Positions 8,226-17,571 of a DNA stretch of 45,713 nt are shown piece after piece; position 1 is the stretch's first letter; every line of letters starts with the position of its first letter. The DNA comes from JAZIHH01 sp036678685. Lineage in GTDB: Bacteria > Bacillota > UBA4882 > UBA10575. Position numbers and translations under genes: made by a program. The notes under the pieces were generated by a model. It did no database searches. It worked only from the letters and a program-made list of their open reading frames with translations, and had not been told where the DNA came from. The stretch lies in contig JAZIHH010000010.1 of the NCBI GenBank assembly GCA_036678685.1, positions 1 through 45,713 on the forward strand. The letters are read 5' to 3'.

Positions 8226-9653
8226 ATGAAAAAATTTTTTCGTTTTACCGTAATTACCCTCTTAGCGCTCTTTTTCGTTAACAGCTATGGTCTTCCTTAT
8301 GAAGAAGCGCCTCCGCTACCATCCGGTCCCGTCTTTGATGACACCAAAACTGCCAGTTTTGAGATGGTTAATTATGTAACAAATCGTCCTGCGGAGAATA
8401 CCGTTCATTACCGGATCCAAGGGGTAACAAAATCGGGTGGTGCCGCTTTTGCGCAACAAATAAATGTCCTGACCTAAGTTTGTAACCAGGAAGCAAAACT
8501 GGTTACTTGGGCCGTGAAGAAAGCGGATGGGAGTGGTTTTGTCCTTAAAAATCTAAGGGAGATCGCTGCCGACTACGAAGCCAATCATCCCGGTTGGAAG
8601 GTGGTGGGAGGAATCAATGCCGACCAGTATTATACCTTGTATGGAGACAAGGGCCACCGTGACGGGTCGGATTATTTCTTTCCCCAACCCTACGGGTGCT
8701 TCATCGCTGATGGGGAAAAATGGTTTGCCGTTAATGCCCGGCCTTATACCAATAATGGTACATACTTGGCAGGATTCTTAAACGACGGCTCAACCGACCA
8801 AATCTTGGAAGGAAGGACCCACTGGGGGATCAACGACTCTTCCCGTTTTAAACTTGCAGGGTTATACCTCTCCCTTTACGACGGTGACTCTTTGCTCGGC
8901 AAATATGTACTGGAAAACTTTAATGAACCCCCGGGGGAAAATGAAAGTTCCCTTTATGCTCCTATCTACCAAGGGATACGGGTCGCCCCCTCGCCGCCGA
9001 TTCAAGGCTCTAACTTATTCTTGGTTGAAGCCGCGGACCTTGCCTATACCAGTAATTCAAGGACTTACACCTATAAAACGAATAACGCGCAAAACGCCTT
9101 CTTTGGAAAGGGTGTAATCTCTTCCACCGGTACCAATGCCGTTTTACGGAAGGGACAGTTTGCCATCGACACTAGAAACCCCGAACTACTGGCGGCCCTA
9201 CATGTGGGAGCACGAGTTGTGGTTCAATTCGAATTTGAAGGAAAAATCAATGAAGTTGAAGCGGCAACCGCCTATCATCAGATAATGCGCAAAAATGACC
9301 AAGATGTCGCCTCCACCAGCCCTTATAATGTGCAACGCTATCCCCGGAGTTTTTTCGGAAGAAAAGCCGATGGAACCATGGTGTTGGTTGCCGTCGACGG
9401 CTCCCAGGGGACGCGGGGAATGTACGGGACCAACCAGTTTGAGGGCTGTGCCGTTTTAAAATATCTTGGCGTGGTGGAAGCCTACCAAATGGACGGGGGC
9501 GGATCCGTAACCATGATCGTGCGGAGGAATAATGACTTTATGGTTGTGAATTCTCCGTCCGACGGAAGACCCAGATCGGTTTTGTCCGCCCTTTTGTTTG
9601 TGGTTCGGGATACCGGAAGTTCCGAAGTTTCTCAAAAGGAAAACCGCCCTTAA
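8226..9653 (+). pseudogene. Phosphodiester glycosidase (NAGPA/DUF2233) protein with an in-frame stop
   Basis: A secreted protein of the family that removes N-acetylglucosamine-1-phosphate type caps or related phosphodiesters. It starts at ATG 8226 behind GAGGTGG with a signal peptide (MKKFFRFTVITLLALFFV). After 83 residues (ending INVLT) a TAA at 8475-8477 interrupts it. The same frame resumes at once (VCNQEAKLVTWAVKK) and runs to 9653 with GWKVVGGINADQYY, RSFFGRKADG, EAYQMDGGGSVTMIV and SPSDGRPRSV, the family core. There is no frame change, so one base substitution explains the break. A restart at the GTG at 8514 would make a 379-residue protein without a signal peptide. An intact relative with a different N-terminus lies at 11240-12733. 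Confidence 0.85.
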
Positions 9654-9669
9654 CCGGGCGGTTTTTTTT
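9640..9669 (+). terminator. Rho-independent terminator, possibly bidirectional
   Basis: AACCGCCC and GGGCGGTT pair around a six-base loop and are followed by a run of T. The left arm contains the end of the upstream gene. On the minus strand the stem is followed by TTTTCCTTTT, so it may also stop the gene ending at 9726. Confidence 0.85.
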
Positions 9670-9725
9670 AATGCCAAAGGCATAACCTTAGGGCTGCATG
9701 GTTCCGCAAGTTCCCATGGGGATAA

Positions 9726-11210
9726 TCATTTTGACAGTAAGATGGGCTCTCCCTCTTCCCAGCCGCCGGCACGGAAAAAGACCGGGATGATCTCCAATTC
9801 TTTCGCCTCCGGCCGGAGGGTGATCTTGAAGTAATGATTTAAACTTTTTGTCTCCTCCAGCCACCAATAGGCATCGACATTCTTTGCCGTACGCAACGGT
9901 GCACCCCAGCCTCCGTCACCAATATAGACAACGCCGTTTTCTTCACAGATTCTCCCCCAGTAATCCCTGTATAAAGGAGTGTTGTTCACCAGCCCGTAAA
10001 CGTCGTCAACACTGACTTTCCTTAGTTGTATACCATAGAGGGCCATATGCAAACACAACTCCTGTAAAGCCTCGAAATGAGAGGCGTACCCTAATTCTTC
10101 CCATTCGCCCGCAGCCAGTTTTTGCATCTCGGGATTGGCCTCCAAAGAGTAATCTTTGTTCCGGTCATAGCTCCTTCTGGCTTTGTTGATGGCGTCTTTA
10201 ATCAGTTCTGCTTCGTCTTCGTCCCGGTGATAGAGGAGCAAAGGAGGAGTGCGTTTGTAGGTGTGTTCATGAGATTCCATCGCCAACATCACCCCGTACT
10301 TTTCAAAAAGGGGCACCCAGTGTTCTCTGATCTCCTGGGAGAGCCGGCCGAAAAACTCCCTCACTCCGCTGGGCCAGGCCGGGACATGGTACTGTACAAT
10401 AATGTATCTGCCTTCATATTTTTTTAAGGTTTCTTCCAGCCAGACCAATTGCTCCCCGTCTATATCACAGGTATGTCCGGAGTCCAGGGTGAGCAAAACC
10501 AGATCCGGTCCATACTCAACTGCGTAATATTTCTGCGGTTCCGGAAGCTTAAACCGATGGTAATAAAAGGGGGCATCTTCTTTTTCCTTGCCAAAATCCC
10601 CTTTAACCTCATGGTTTCCCACAGCCGGTATCAAGGGAATCCTTCTATTGTCCTCGGTTACCATTAACTCGTGCCAGTCGTCAAACCAGTCGTCCCATTC
10701 CTCATCACTTAACGGTGCTTCCACGAAATCCCCGTTGAACATTACAAAATCAGGATCTTCTGCGGCCACCCGGGCGTTGATTTCCCTTCTCAGTTCCCGG
10801 TTCGTCCGGGAGTCGCCGCCCGCCACAAAAAACACTTCTCTGCTCTCTGCCGGGGCTGTACGAAAAGAGAACTCCTCCGAGGCAACCCCCGCGGTGACAA
10901 CAACCGCCTTGTATTCGGTCCCGGGTTTAAGTCCGGCAAGTTTTGCCGTATGGAGCCAGGCTTCGGTCTCATCGAAGGTAAATGTTCGTGCCTCTTCCTG
11001 CTTCCAGTCCTGTTCCAACCCTTCTTCCGCCGGGGCAAAACGGACTACGGAATCACCCTTATGTTCCGTACGCCAGGTGATCGTCATCGTGGTCATGGGA
11101 TCATCTTCCCAGGTAAGGATGATCTGACGGGGTTCTCCCGCCAGTACGGTTGCAGCGGAAAACAATAGGACAATACATAAAAACGCCAGTTTTAATTGGA
11201 AAGTTTTCAT
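9726..11210 (-). CDS. Secreted purple-acid-phosphatase-like metallophosphoesterase
   Basis: An exported phosphatase of 494 residues. It has a classical signal peptide (MKTFQLKLAFLCIVLLFSAATVLAG) with no lipoprotein Cys. An N-terminal fibronectin-like domain follows (ITWRTEH, LKPGTEYKAVV, FSFRTAP), as in purple acid phosphatases. The metallophosphoesterase core has its metal ligands in order: GGDSR, FNGDFVE, VGNHEV, QYHVP and the final MESHEHTYKR. The Tyr ligand typical of purple acid enzymes is not obvious. The last 150 residues (ending in FFRAGGW) are an insertion and C-terminal part I cannot assign. It follows the NAGPA gene by 29 bases on the same strand, so the two are probably cotranscribed, perhaps acting together on phosphorylated polymers outside the cell. 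Confidence 0.88.
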   Translation of the reverse strand: MKTFQLKLAFLCIVLLFSAATVLAGEPRQIILTWEDDPMTTMTITWRTEHKGDSVVRFAPAEEGLEQDWKQEEARTFTFDETEAWLHTAKLAGLKPGTEYKAVVVTAGVASEEFSFRTAPAESREVFFVAGGDSRTNRELRREINARVAAEDPDFVMFNGDFVEAPLSDEEWDDWFDDWHELMVTEDNRRIPLIPAVGNHEVKGDFGKEKEDAPFYYHRFKLPEPQKYYAVEYGPDLVLLTLDSGHTCDIDGEQLVWLEETLKKYEGRYIIVQYHVPAWPSGVREFFGRLSQEIREHWVPLFEKYGVMLAMESHEHTYKRTPPLLLYHRDEDEAELIKDAINKARRSYDRNKDYSLEANPEMQKLAAGEWEELGYASHFEALQELCLHMALYGIQLRKVSVDDVYGLVNNTPLYRDYWGRICEENGVVYIGDGGWGAPLRTAKNVDAYWWLEETKSLNHYFKITLRPEAKELEIIPVFFRAGGWEEGEPILLSK

Positions 11211-11239
11211 CAGTAACCCTCCCGCTATTTGTTTTTACT

Positions 11240-12733
11240 TTAATATTCCAGCAGTAAAACGACAGGTAAACGCCGTTCTCCACCGTCACTGGGGGTGTTA
11301 AGAATTCTCTCCCTCCAAACTAAAGTCGTGGAACCTCCGCCGTCCAAATTGATGGCATGTTCAGCACCAAGCTGAATCATTAAGTCCCCCAGCTCCCTAA
11401 GGTTCATGCCGATGCTGGCATGCTCAGCCCGACCGTCAACCGTGACGAGAAGAATTTCCCCACCCGCGGTTACGCCCAGAGCACTCCTGGGGTGTCGCTC
11501 ATCAACTATGTAAGAGGAAAAACCTTCTGTGATATGGAGTTGACCATCTTTCACCAACAACGGGCCTGCACTCAAGGCCTGGGTTACTCCTTCCCAGCCC
11601 TCGGGGAGGGAGAATTCAATCCTCACCGTCTCTTCCCCGGCCAACTCCTGCAAGAGAGCTATTTGTCGACCCCGGGCCGACAGTACAAACCCTGATTCGG
11701 GGATAGGGCCGGGTCCTTGACGGAAGGCTGTAACCCTCCCCTCCTCCACTACCAGTTCCCACATGTCATCGCTGAACCGGCGATGTCTTACATGGAACGA
11801 ACTCCGGGTGGTATTTCCAAAGAACCGGTTGTAGAGAATCAGTTCGTTCCTGCGTAGAGCATTATGGTTCTTATTCACCCGGTCGATCTCCACTTCAGTT
11901 TTGGCGCCTACGGCCCTAACCTTCGAAGCGAATTGGCTAAAGAGCAGTTCCTGTCCTTCGGTGATGCCAACCGTGGGATAGCTTAAAACCCCCTCGCTCA
12001 CAATCTCGCCGTCCACAAGCAGCATTCCCAAGGGGGTCCCGTCATCCGCATAATAGCTGCCGTTGATCCCGGCGACTGCGGCATTATCTTCCACAATCTG
12101 GCTTAAAGGGGCAAGTCCGCCGATACGGCCCCGGGCTAATACCGGTTGCAGTCTCAACCCGGAAAGAACGGGATCTACCCGCAACACATTGATGAGCAAA
12201 GGACCGTCAACCGTCCCTTTACGCAGCCGGGTGTGGTAGACACCTTCTGCCAGCATAACCGTACTTTCTTCTTCAAACTCCCTGGCGAGCAGAAGTTTTA
12301 GTCTGTAACCTTCTTCTTCCGCAACCACCTCTACCTCCGGTCCCGGGTAGTTAAGGTCCAGCAAAAGCCTGCAACCCTCCATTTGCCGGGTCAAGCTGAG
12401 CTGATTGGCGAGGATATCCCTTACCCGAATCCACCCCTCCTGTTCCTCGGAGAGCTGCACGTGAGGAAGGTCCAAAATTACCTGGGAATCCGTTGTTATC
12501 AGCTCAGAACCTTCCCTCAGCGGAGAGTTAAAGTCCAAAACCACCACCAACTCTTTCTCTTCTGAGAGCACTTCCAGGCCGGTAAGGCGAAGAGGTTGTG
12601 TGCCGGTAGTGGGCTCTTGGCCATGGCAATAGGAAGGGTCTACCTGCCCCATCCCTACAAAGGCCGTAAAAAGAACCATGGCGCAGATAAGCATTGGTTG
12701 AAAATTTTTTCTCTTTTTTCTTTCCGGTTGCAT
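11240..12733 (-). CDS. Phosphodiester glycosidase (NAGPA/DUF2233) with N-terminal AMIN-like domain
   Basis: An exported protein of 497 residues. After a basic N-terminus (MQPERKKRKNF) and one hydrophobic stretch (MLICAMVLFTAFVGMG) comes an AMIN-like beta domain at about 45-150 (LRLTGLEV, VVLDFNSPLR, VILDLPHV), the type that attaches proteins to the cell wall. The catalytic NAGPA domain fills the rest: AGINGSYYADDGTPLG, RHPRSALGV, LVTVDGRAEHASIGM and AINLDGGGSTTLV, then NTPSDGGERRLPVV. All motifs of the family are intact, unlike the gene at 8226. It precedes the purple-acid-phosphatase-like gene and is probably cotranscribed with it. Likely substrates are capped wall or exopolysaccharide phosphodiesters; this is inference. 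Confidence 0.9.
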   Translation of the reverse strand: MQPERKKRKNFQPMLICAMVLFTAFVGMGQVDPSYCHGQEPTTGTQPLRLTGLEVLSEEKELVVVLDFNSPLREGSELITTDSQVILDLPHVQLSEEQEGWIRVRDILANQLSLTRQMEGCRLLLDLNYPGPEVEVVAEEEGYRLKLLLAREFEEESTVMLAEGVYHTRLRKGTVDGPLLINVLRVDPVLSGLRLQPVLARGRIGGLAPLSQIVEDNAAVAGINGSYYADDGTPLGMLLVDGEIVSEGVLSYPTVGITEGQELLFSQFASKVRAVGAKTEVEIDRVNKNHNALRRNELILYNRFFGNTTRSSFHVRHRRFSDDMWELVVEEGRVTAFRQGPGPIPESGFVLSARGRQIALLQELAGEETVRIEFSLPEGWEGVTQALSAGPLLVKDGQLHITEGFSSYIVDERHPRSALGVTAGGEILLVTVDGRAEHASIGMNLRELGDLMIQLGAEHAINLDGGGSTTLVWRERILNTPSDGGERRLPVVLLLEY

Positions 12734-12827
12734 CTCTTGTTCGCACCCCTTTTCGGAGTGGAAGCCTTCCCCCCTTTCAAAAAGGTCCTCTCAAGAGAAA
12801 TATTCCATACAAACCAAAGAAATCCTT

Positions 12828-12893
12828 CATCGTTTAATAGTGTTTTTGGAGATTTTCTGCGAATCAGGCAAAAAAATTCCCGGTTAAACGATG
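12828..12893. repeat. Inverted repeat with 10-base perfect arms
   Basis: CATCGTTTAA (12828-12837) and TTAAACGATG (12884-12893) are exact reverse complements, 46 bases apart. They lie upstream of the NAGPA gene and downstream of the RpiR gene. The function is unknown; they could be a regulatory site pair or a relic of a small mobile element. Confidence 0.4.
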
Positions 12894-12963
12894 ATTATTC
12901 CGGAGATGGTATGGTCATATAAATGTCCCAGGCGGGCGCTCAGGGCATGGGTCCGACGCAGCC

Positions 12964-13812
12964 TTATACCTTCTTCTTCGCCACCGCCAGCCGCGACTCG
13001 TTCAACCGTTTTATACTGTCCGGCCCTAAACGCAATACTGTTGCGATATATAACATATCAATAATTACCAGTTGGAGAATTCTCGAAATCATGGCGTCCG
13101 AGCGATATTTGGTTTCCAGGGACGAACTAAGCAGGACAATGTCGGCGAGCTTACAGAGGGATGACCGGGGATAACTGGTAATGGCTGCGGTTTCCGCCCC
13201 CTTGCTCTTCGCAAGTTGCACCGCATCCAGAATCTCGCGGCTTTCTCCGGAATGGGAGACCGCCACGACAAAGTCGTCTCCACGCACATGGGCACATTGA
13301 ATACTCATGATGTGCGAATCATTACAAGTCACAACATTCAAGCCCAATCTTAAAAACTTGTGATAGGCGTCGGCCGCAATCATGGCGGAAGCGCCCACTC
13401 CCATAAAGATAATCCGGTTCGCCTGGACGGTTGCTTCGACAAAGGCTGAGAGTTGTTTATCCTCCAGAATATTGCCCAAATCATCAACGGAACTCTTGGT
13501 AAGGTGTAATACTTTTTTCTTAATCTCTTCTATACTGTCATCCGGTTTTATCTCTTCGTAAATGGACTCAGTGGTTTCCGCCGACAGTTCCTGGGCGATC
13601 TTTACCCGAAAAACCTGGTAAGAATCGAAATCCAACTTCCTTAAAAACCGCATAATCGTGGTTTCACTGGTATTGCAGGCTTGGGCCAGTGCGGATAAAG
13701 ACAGCATAATAACATTCTGGGCATTATCCAATACATAATCGGCCACCACCTTCTGGGCCGGCGACAAGGTATTGTACTTGACTCTAATCAGTCCCAAAAC
13801 ACTCTTTTCCAT
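12964..13812 (-). CDS. RpiR-family transcriptional regulator (HTH plus SIS domain)
   Basis: A sugar-phosphate-responsive DNA-binding protein. Its 282 residues comprise an N-terminal helix-turn-helix of the RpiR type (residues 1-77; SLSALAQACNTSETTIMRFLRKLDF) and a SIS sugar-isomerase-like domain (about 110-245; IIFMGVGASAMIAAD, VAVSHSGESREI). The latter binds a phosphosugar effector. The start is supported by GAGGTG eight bases upstream. It is divergent from the dehydrogenase-aldolase-permease-kinase operon, whose promoter is close by, so it most likely controls that operon. Whether it represses or activates cannot be told; the repeats overlapping the operon start favour repression. Confidence 0.93.
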   Translation of the reverse strand: MEKSVLGLIRVKYNTLSPAQKVVADYVLDNAQNVIMLSLSALAQACNTSETTIMRFLRKLDFDSYQVFRVKIAQELSAETTESIYEEIKPDDSIEEIKKKVLHLTKSSVDDLGNILEDKQLSAFVEATVQANRIIFMGVGASAMIAADAYHKFLRLGLNVVTCNDSHIMSIQCAHVRGDDFVVAVSHSGESREILDAVQLAKSKGAETAAITSYPRSSLCKLADIVLLSSSLETKYRSDAMISRILQLVIIDMLYIATVLRLGPDSIKRLNESRLAVAKKKV

Positions 13813-13899
13813 GATACACGCACCTCATACTTTGGACCCAATATCATCCTTACCGGGCTTGATAAACCCACAAGCCAATGTTCTTTCCATTCGCTATTT

Positions 13900-13928
13900 A
13901 TCATAACGGATTGTAAAAACAAATGCAA
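13900..13928 (-). promoter_or_regulatory. Promoter of the RpiR gene
   Basis: On the minus strand, TTGCAT (13923-13928) and TATGAT (13900-13905) are 17 bases apart, upstream of the regulator start at 13812. Confidence 0.5.
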
Positions 13929-13968
13929 CATGACAAAAACTCCCGAAAAATCCCCTTGTATAACTTTA

Positions 13969-13998
13969 TTGACAAATTACCTATCAGTATTGTATATT
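13969..13998 (+). promoter_or_regulatory. Promoter of the sugar-acid operon
   Basis: A perfect TTGACA at 13969-13974 and TATATT at 13993-13998, 18 bases apart. Transcription would start near 14005, inside the first GGTAGTA repeat. Confidence 0.65.
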
Positions 13999-14001
13999 AA
14001 A

Positions 14002-14050
14002 GGTAGTAGTTTTATTACCCTCTTTATATGGAGAGTGGTAGTAATACTAC
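14002..14050 (+). promoter_or_regulatory. Candidate RpiR operator: two GGTAGTA copies
   Basis: GGTAGTA appears at 14002 and again at 14037, 35 bases apart. The first is followed by TATTACC to form an imperfect dyad. The second is part of GTAGTAATACTAC (14038-14050), a near-perfect palindrome. Both lie at or just after the predicted start of transcription. Assignment to the divergent RpiR protein is inference. Confidence 0.4.
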
Positions 14051-14081
14051 TACTGCTACGATGATAAGGTGGGATAATCCA

Positions 14082-15176
14082 GTGAAAAAGAGCATTAAAA
14101 CGATAATCCTGGGCGACGCGATGATTCCCGGAAAACGGTTTGCCGAGGCTTGGTCGGAATATCTTAAGGAATACGGTAATGAGGTTTTAGTTGACGACTG
14201 GGAAACAGATTGGGACAGACTGCAGTATCGAAGGCTTGAGGTGGAAAAACACGGCCCGGAAATAGAAACCGTCCCCGACCTCATCCTGAAAAGCGGGGCA
14301 GACGCAGAAATGCTCCTGGGCCTGTTTGTCCCGGTCTCCAGCAAGTTATTGGCGGCAATGCCGAAGCTAAAAATTATCGGGGTGTGCCGTGCGGGCGTAG
14401 AAAACGTCAATGTTGACGAAGCCACGAAACGGGGGATTTTAGTCTTCAATGTACAAGGGAGAAACGCCCACGCGGTTTCCGATTTTACCGTCGGCGCGAT
14501 GCTGGCCGAGTGCCGAAATATCGCCCGCGCGCATTATGCCATCAAAAACGGGGTTTGGCGTAAAACCTTCGTCAACACCGATACCATTCCGGAGTTAACC
14601 GGCAGGACCGTCGGGATCATTGGTTTTGGGTACATAGGAAGACTTGTCGCGCAAAAGCTTTCCGGCTTCAACATGAACCGTTTGGTTTATGACCCCTACG
14701 TTGATGAAGAAGTAATCAAGGAAGCCGGCTGTACAAAGGTGGAGTTGGATGACCTCTTAAGGAATAGTGATTTTGTCACAATTCACGCCCGCCTTACGGA
14801 AGCAAACAGAAACATGATCGGTCCCCGGGAACTGTCCTTAATGAAACCCACCGCCTACCTGATTAATACCGGGCGGGCGGGTTTGGTTGATCAGGAAGCC
14901 CTCATTGCCGCACTGCGGGAAAAGAGAATTATGGGCGCGGCGCTGGATGTCTTTACCACTGAACCCCTTCCGCCGGACAGTGAATTTCTCCAGCTTGACA
15001 ACGTTACCTTAACTTCGCATATTGCCGGTACCACCGCGGATGCCTTGAACAATTCACCAAAACTCCTGATGGAAGATATTGCTAGATTATTGCAGAACAA
15101 GAACCCGCGCTTTTTGGTCAATCCGGAAGTCCTCAAGACGGATAGTTTCCAAGAATGGCTTGGTAGATTCATTTAG
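14082..15176 (+). CDS. D-2-hydroxyacid dehydrogenase (phosphoglycerate-dehydrogenase-like)
   Basis: NAD(P)-dependent oxidoreductase that interconverts a D-2-hydroxy acid and its keto acid. About 364 residues from the GTG at 14082, which has AAGGTGG 11 bases upstream; the longer ATG frame from 14028 lies over the putative operator and starts with low-complexity codons. The Rossmann motif is GRTVGIIGFGYIGRLVA. The catalytic Arg is probably in HARLTEANRNMI, the Glu in TTEPLPPD and the His in LTSHIAGTT. The NTGRAGLVDQEAL motif is also typical. It lacks an ACT domain, so it is not a classical feedback-controlled SerA. It is the first gene of a catabolic operon, so oxidation of an imported sugar acid is a likely role. 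Confidence 0.9.
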   Translation: MKKSIKTIILGDAMIPGKRFAEAWSEYLKEYGNEVLVDDWETDWDRLQYRRLEVEKHGPEIETVPDLILKSGADAEMLLGLFVPVSSKLLAAMPKLKIIGVCRAGVENVNVDEATKRGILVFNVQGRNAHAVSDFTVGAMLAECRNIARAHYAIKNGVWRKTFVNTDTIPELTGRTVGIIGFGYIGRLVAQKLSGFNMNRLVYDPYVDEEVIKEAGCTKVELDDLLRNSDFVTIHARLTEANRNMIGPRELSLMKPTAYLINTGRAGLVDQEALIAALREKRIMGAALDVFTTEPLPPDSEFLQLDNVTLTSHIAGTTADALNNSPKLLMEDIARLLQNKNPRFLVNPEVLKTDSFQEWLGRFI

Positions 15177-15212
15177 TGATTTTAAAAAATTTTAAAAAAG
15201 GAAGGGAAATCC

Positions 15213-16058
15213 ATGCTAGTTAATATGGGCAGTCTTTTAAGCCTGGCGCAAGAACGGAAGTATGCGGTGGGCGCCTTTAATGTCTACAGTTATGAAACGA
15301 TCCGGGGGGTGCTGGATTGCGCCGAACAAATGCAAGCTCCGGTTATTCTCGCTTTTGGCGAAAGATATTTGAAGAATCTGGATTTTGAGACGGTTTATTC
15401 TATGGTACAGTCGGCCGCCCGGAACGTCACGGTCCCCTTTGCCCTGCATCTCGATCATTGCCGTGACCTAAAAAATATTTACCGGGCGATTAGAAGCGGT
15501 TTCACCTCAGTAATGTATGACGGTTCAATGCTGCCCTATGAGGAAAACAAGGCCAACACCGCGCAAGTGGTTGAGGTAGCCCATGCCAACGGGGTCTCGG
15601 TCGAAGCGGAATTGGGCTCCTTAACCGCCGGGGAATATTCCCAGGAAGGCACGGCCTCGGATCAAGAAATCTACACCGATCCCGAGCAGGCCCGGGAGTT
15701 TGTGAGGGATACCAAAGTTGACGCCCTTGCCGTTTCCATTGGTACGGTACACGGATTATATAAAGGCGAACCCAACATTAGAATTGACATCCTCCAAAAA
15801 ATCCGCGCCCGGGTTTCCGTACCCCTGGTCCTCCACGGCGGTTCCGGGACTCCGGAAGAGGTCATCAAAGCATGTATTCAAAACGGGATCTGCAAAATCA
15901 ATGTGAACACGGAGGTATCCCTTTTTACGGTTCAACGGCTTAAGCAATTTCTGGGCGAAAATGACCAATCCCACCTGTCTACCTTATCTCTCAAGCAGAT
16001 CGAATTCATCAAGGAAGTGGTCGGGAAATATATGCATCTCTTCGGTGCTGCGGGATGA
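15213..16058 (+). CDS. Class II (zinc) ketose-bisphosphate aldolase family protein
   Basis: Zinc-dependent aldolase of the Fba/GatY/KbaY family; 281 residues, full length. Key motifs are intact: GAFNVYSYE at the N-terminus, the LHLDHC segment with catalytic Asp and zinc His, VEAELGSL, SIGTVHG with a zinc His, VLHGGSG with another zinc His, and KINVNTE for phosphate binding. The start follows AAGGAAGGG. Members make or split ketose phosphates with dihydroxyacetone phosphate as one product. The operon context suggests it cleaves a phosphorylated keto-acid or ketose formed by the dehydrogenase and kinase. The exact substrate cannot be read from the sequence. Confidence 0.92.
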   Translation: MLVNMGSLLSLAQERKYAVGAFNVYSYETIRGVLDCAEQMQAPVILAFGERYLKNLDFETVYSMVQSAARNVTVPFALHLDHCRDLKNIYRAIRSGFTSVMYDGSMLPYEENKANTAQVVEVAHANGVSVEAELGSLTAGEYSQEGTASDQEIYTDPEQAREFVRDTKVDALAVSIGTVHGLYKGEPNIRIDILQKIRARVSVPLVLHGGSGTPEEVIKACIQNGICKINVNTEVSLFTVQRLKQFLGENDQSHLSTLSLKQIEFIKEVVGKYMHLFGAAG

Positions 16059-16173
16059 GCATACCTTTGAAGATTTTTGTTGGCTCCTAAATTGAGCAGG
16101 AGGGGGGATGTAATGTCTTCATAATTTCTCTGTCGTTATTCCACGAATAAAAAGAACAAAGGAGGAAAAATTG

Positions 16174-17532
16174 ATGGTTACAGGTCCAATGTTATTAGTC
16201 ATTTTCATATTGGCCATCGGTTTTGTTTTGGTCTCCATCATCAAGTTTAAGCTGAATCCGTTTATCGCTCTTTTGCTTGCCTCCCTGGCGATTGGCTTGT
16301 TGGCTTTGATGCCGTTGCCGGAGATAGCTAATACCATTGCTTCCGGGTTCGGAAATACCTTGACCGGCATTGGGATCGTGATTGCGCTAGGCGTTATCCT
16401 TGGACAAATGCTCTATGAATCCGGTTGCACCGAACAGATTGCCAATCTCATGTTGGCGAAGCTCGGCAGGAAGAATTCCACGTTGGCCATAAATGCCACC
16501 GGTTTTATCGTTTCTATTCCCGTCTTCTTTGACGCCGCCTTTGTTATTCTTGTCCAACTGGTCAGGCAACTAAGTAAAAAAGCAAAGATTCCTTTTATTA
16601 CCTATGTAACCGCCCTCGCGGTTGGTCTGATCACCACCCACTGCCTTGTGCTTCCGACGCCGGGGCCGCTGGCGGTTATTGAGAATATGAAGGCCAATAT
16701 CGGCGTCTTTCTCTTCTATTCCCTAATTGTCGCCATCCCGGCCTCCTTAATCGGCGGCTGGCTCTTTGGTACCTTTCTTGGCAAAAAACAAGGGGCGCTC
16801 TCCGCGGAAGCCGGCGATGAACCGGCGGACACCCCTGCCGCCGACACGGCCGGGACGGATAATCCCTCCGGGGAGTTGGGAATTTTCTTAATCGCCCTCC
16901 CGATTGTCTTAATCCTGTTGGGCACGGTCATGGCTATGTTCTTGCCCAAAGGCTCCGGCGCCTTGGCGTTCTTTGAATTCATCGGCAATAAAAATATTGC
17001 GCTGCTCATCGGGGTCATTGTGGCCATGATAATGCTGAAAAAATACTTTAAGAGACCGGTGGAAGAGATCATTGCCGAGGCCGGTAAAGCCGCAGGTATG
17101 ATCTTTTTGATCACCGGCGCCGGCGGGTCTCTGGGAGCCATTATCAATGGGACCGGAATCGGCGGCTACCTGGTGGAAACCATGTCCTCTTTGAAAATCC
17201 CCTTGATTGTCTTGGCTTTCGTCTTGAGCCAGGTCTTAAGGGCAGCTCAGGGTTCCTCCACGGTTGCTCTGGTCACAACCTCGGCCATTTTATCACCGGT
17301 AGCGGCACAAATGGGGGTCTCTCCTGTCCTGGTCGGTTTGGCTATTTGCTGCGGCGGGATCGGCTTGTCCCTCCCCAACGATTCCGGCTTCTGGGTTGTC
17401 AATAGATTTACCGGATTCGATCTCAAAGATACCATTAAAGCTTGGACCATTTCCGGAACAATCAGCGGAGTAGTCGGGTTGGTCATTGTGCTTGTCTTAA
17501 GTCTCTTCGCCGGCATCTTGCCCGGTCTATAA
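16174..17532 (+). CDS. GntP-family sugar-acid permease
   Basis: Inner-membrane proton symporter of the gluconate permease family, known for gluconate, idonate, glycerate and related acids. About 452 residues; the ATG at 16174 has AAAGGAGG nine bases upstream. Many hydrophobic helices can be seen, with family features such as LNPFIALLLASLAIGL near the start, ALAVGLITTHCLVLPTPGPLAV in the middle, ITGAGGSLGAIINGTGIG and LRAAQGSSTVALVTTSA toward the end. A hydrophilic, alanine-rich loop at about residues 205-230 is longer than usual. It is the only transporter in this operon, so the pathway's substrate is probably an acidic sugar derivative. Confidence 0.94.
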   Translation: MVTGPMLLVIFILAIGFVLVSIIKFKLNPFIALLLASLAIGLLALMPLPEIANTIASGFGNTLTGIGIVIALGVILGQMLYESGCTEQIANLMLAKLGRKNSTLAINATGFIVSIPVFFDAAFVILVQLVRQLSKKAKIPFITYVTALAVGLITTHCLVLPTPGPLAVIENMKANIGVFLFYSLIVAIPASLIGGWLFGTFLGKKQGALSAEAGDEPADTPAADTAGTDNPSGELGIFLIALPIVLILLGTVMAMFLPKGSGALAFFEFIGNKNIALLIGVIVAMIMLKKYFKRPVEEIIAEAGKAAGMIFLITGAGGSLGAIINGTGIGGYLVETMSSLKIPLIVLAFVLSQVLRAAQGSSTVALVTTSAILSPVAAQMGVSPVLVGLAICCGGIGLSLPNDSGFWVVNRFTGFDLKDTIKAWTISGTISGVVGLVIVLVLSLFAGILPGL

Positions 17533-17571
17533 TAAAAGCCGGGGAGGCGTAACGAAGAACAGCTTTTAACA

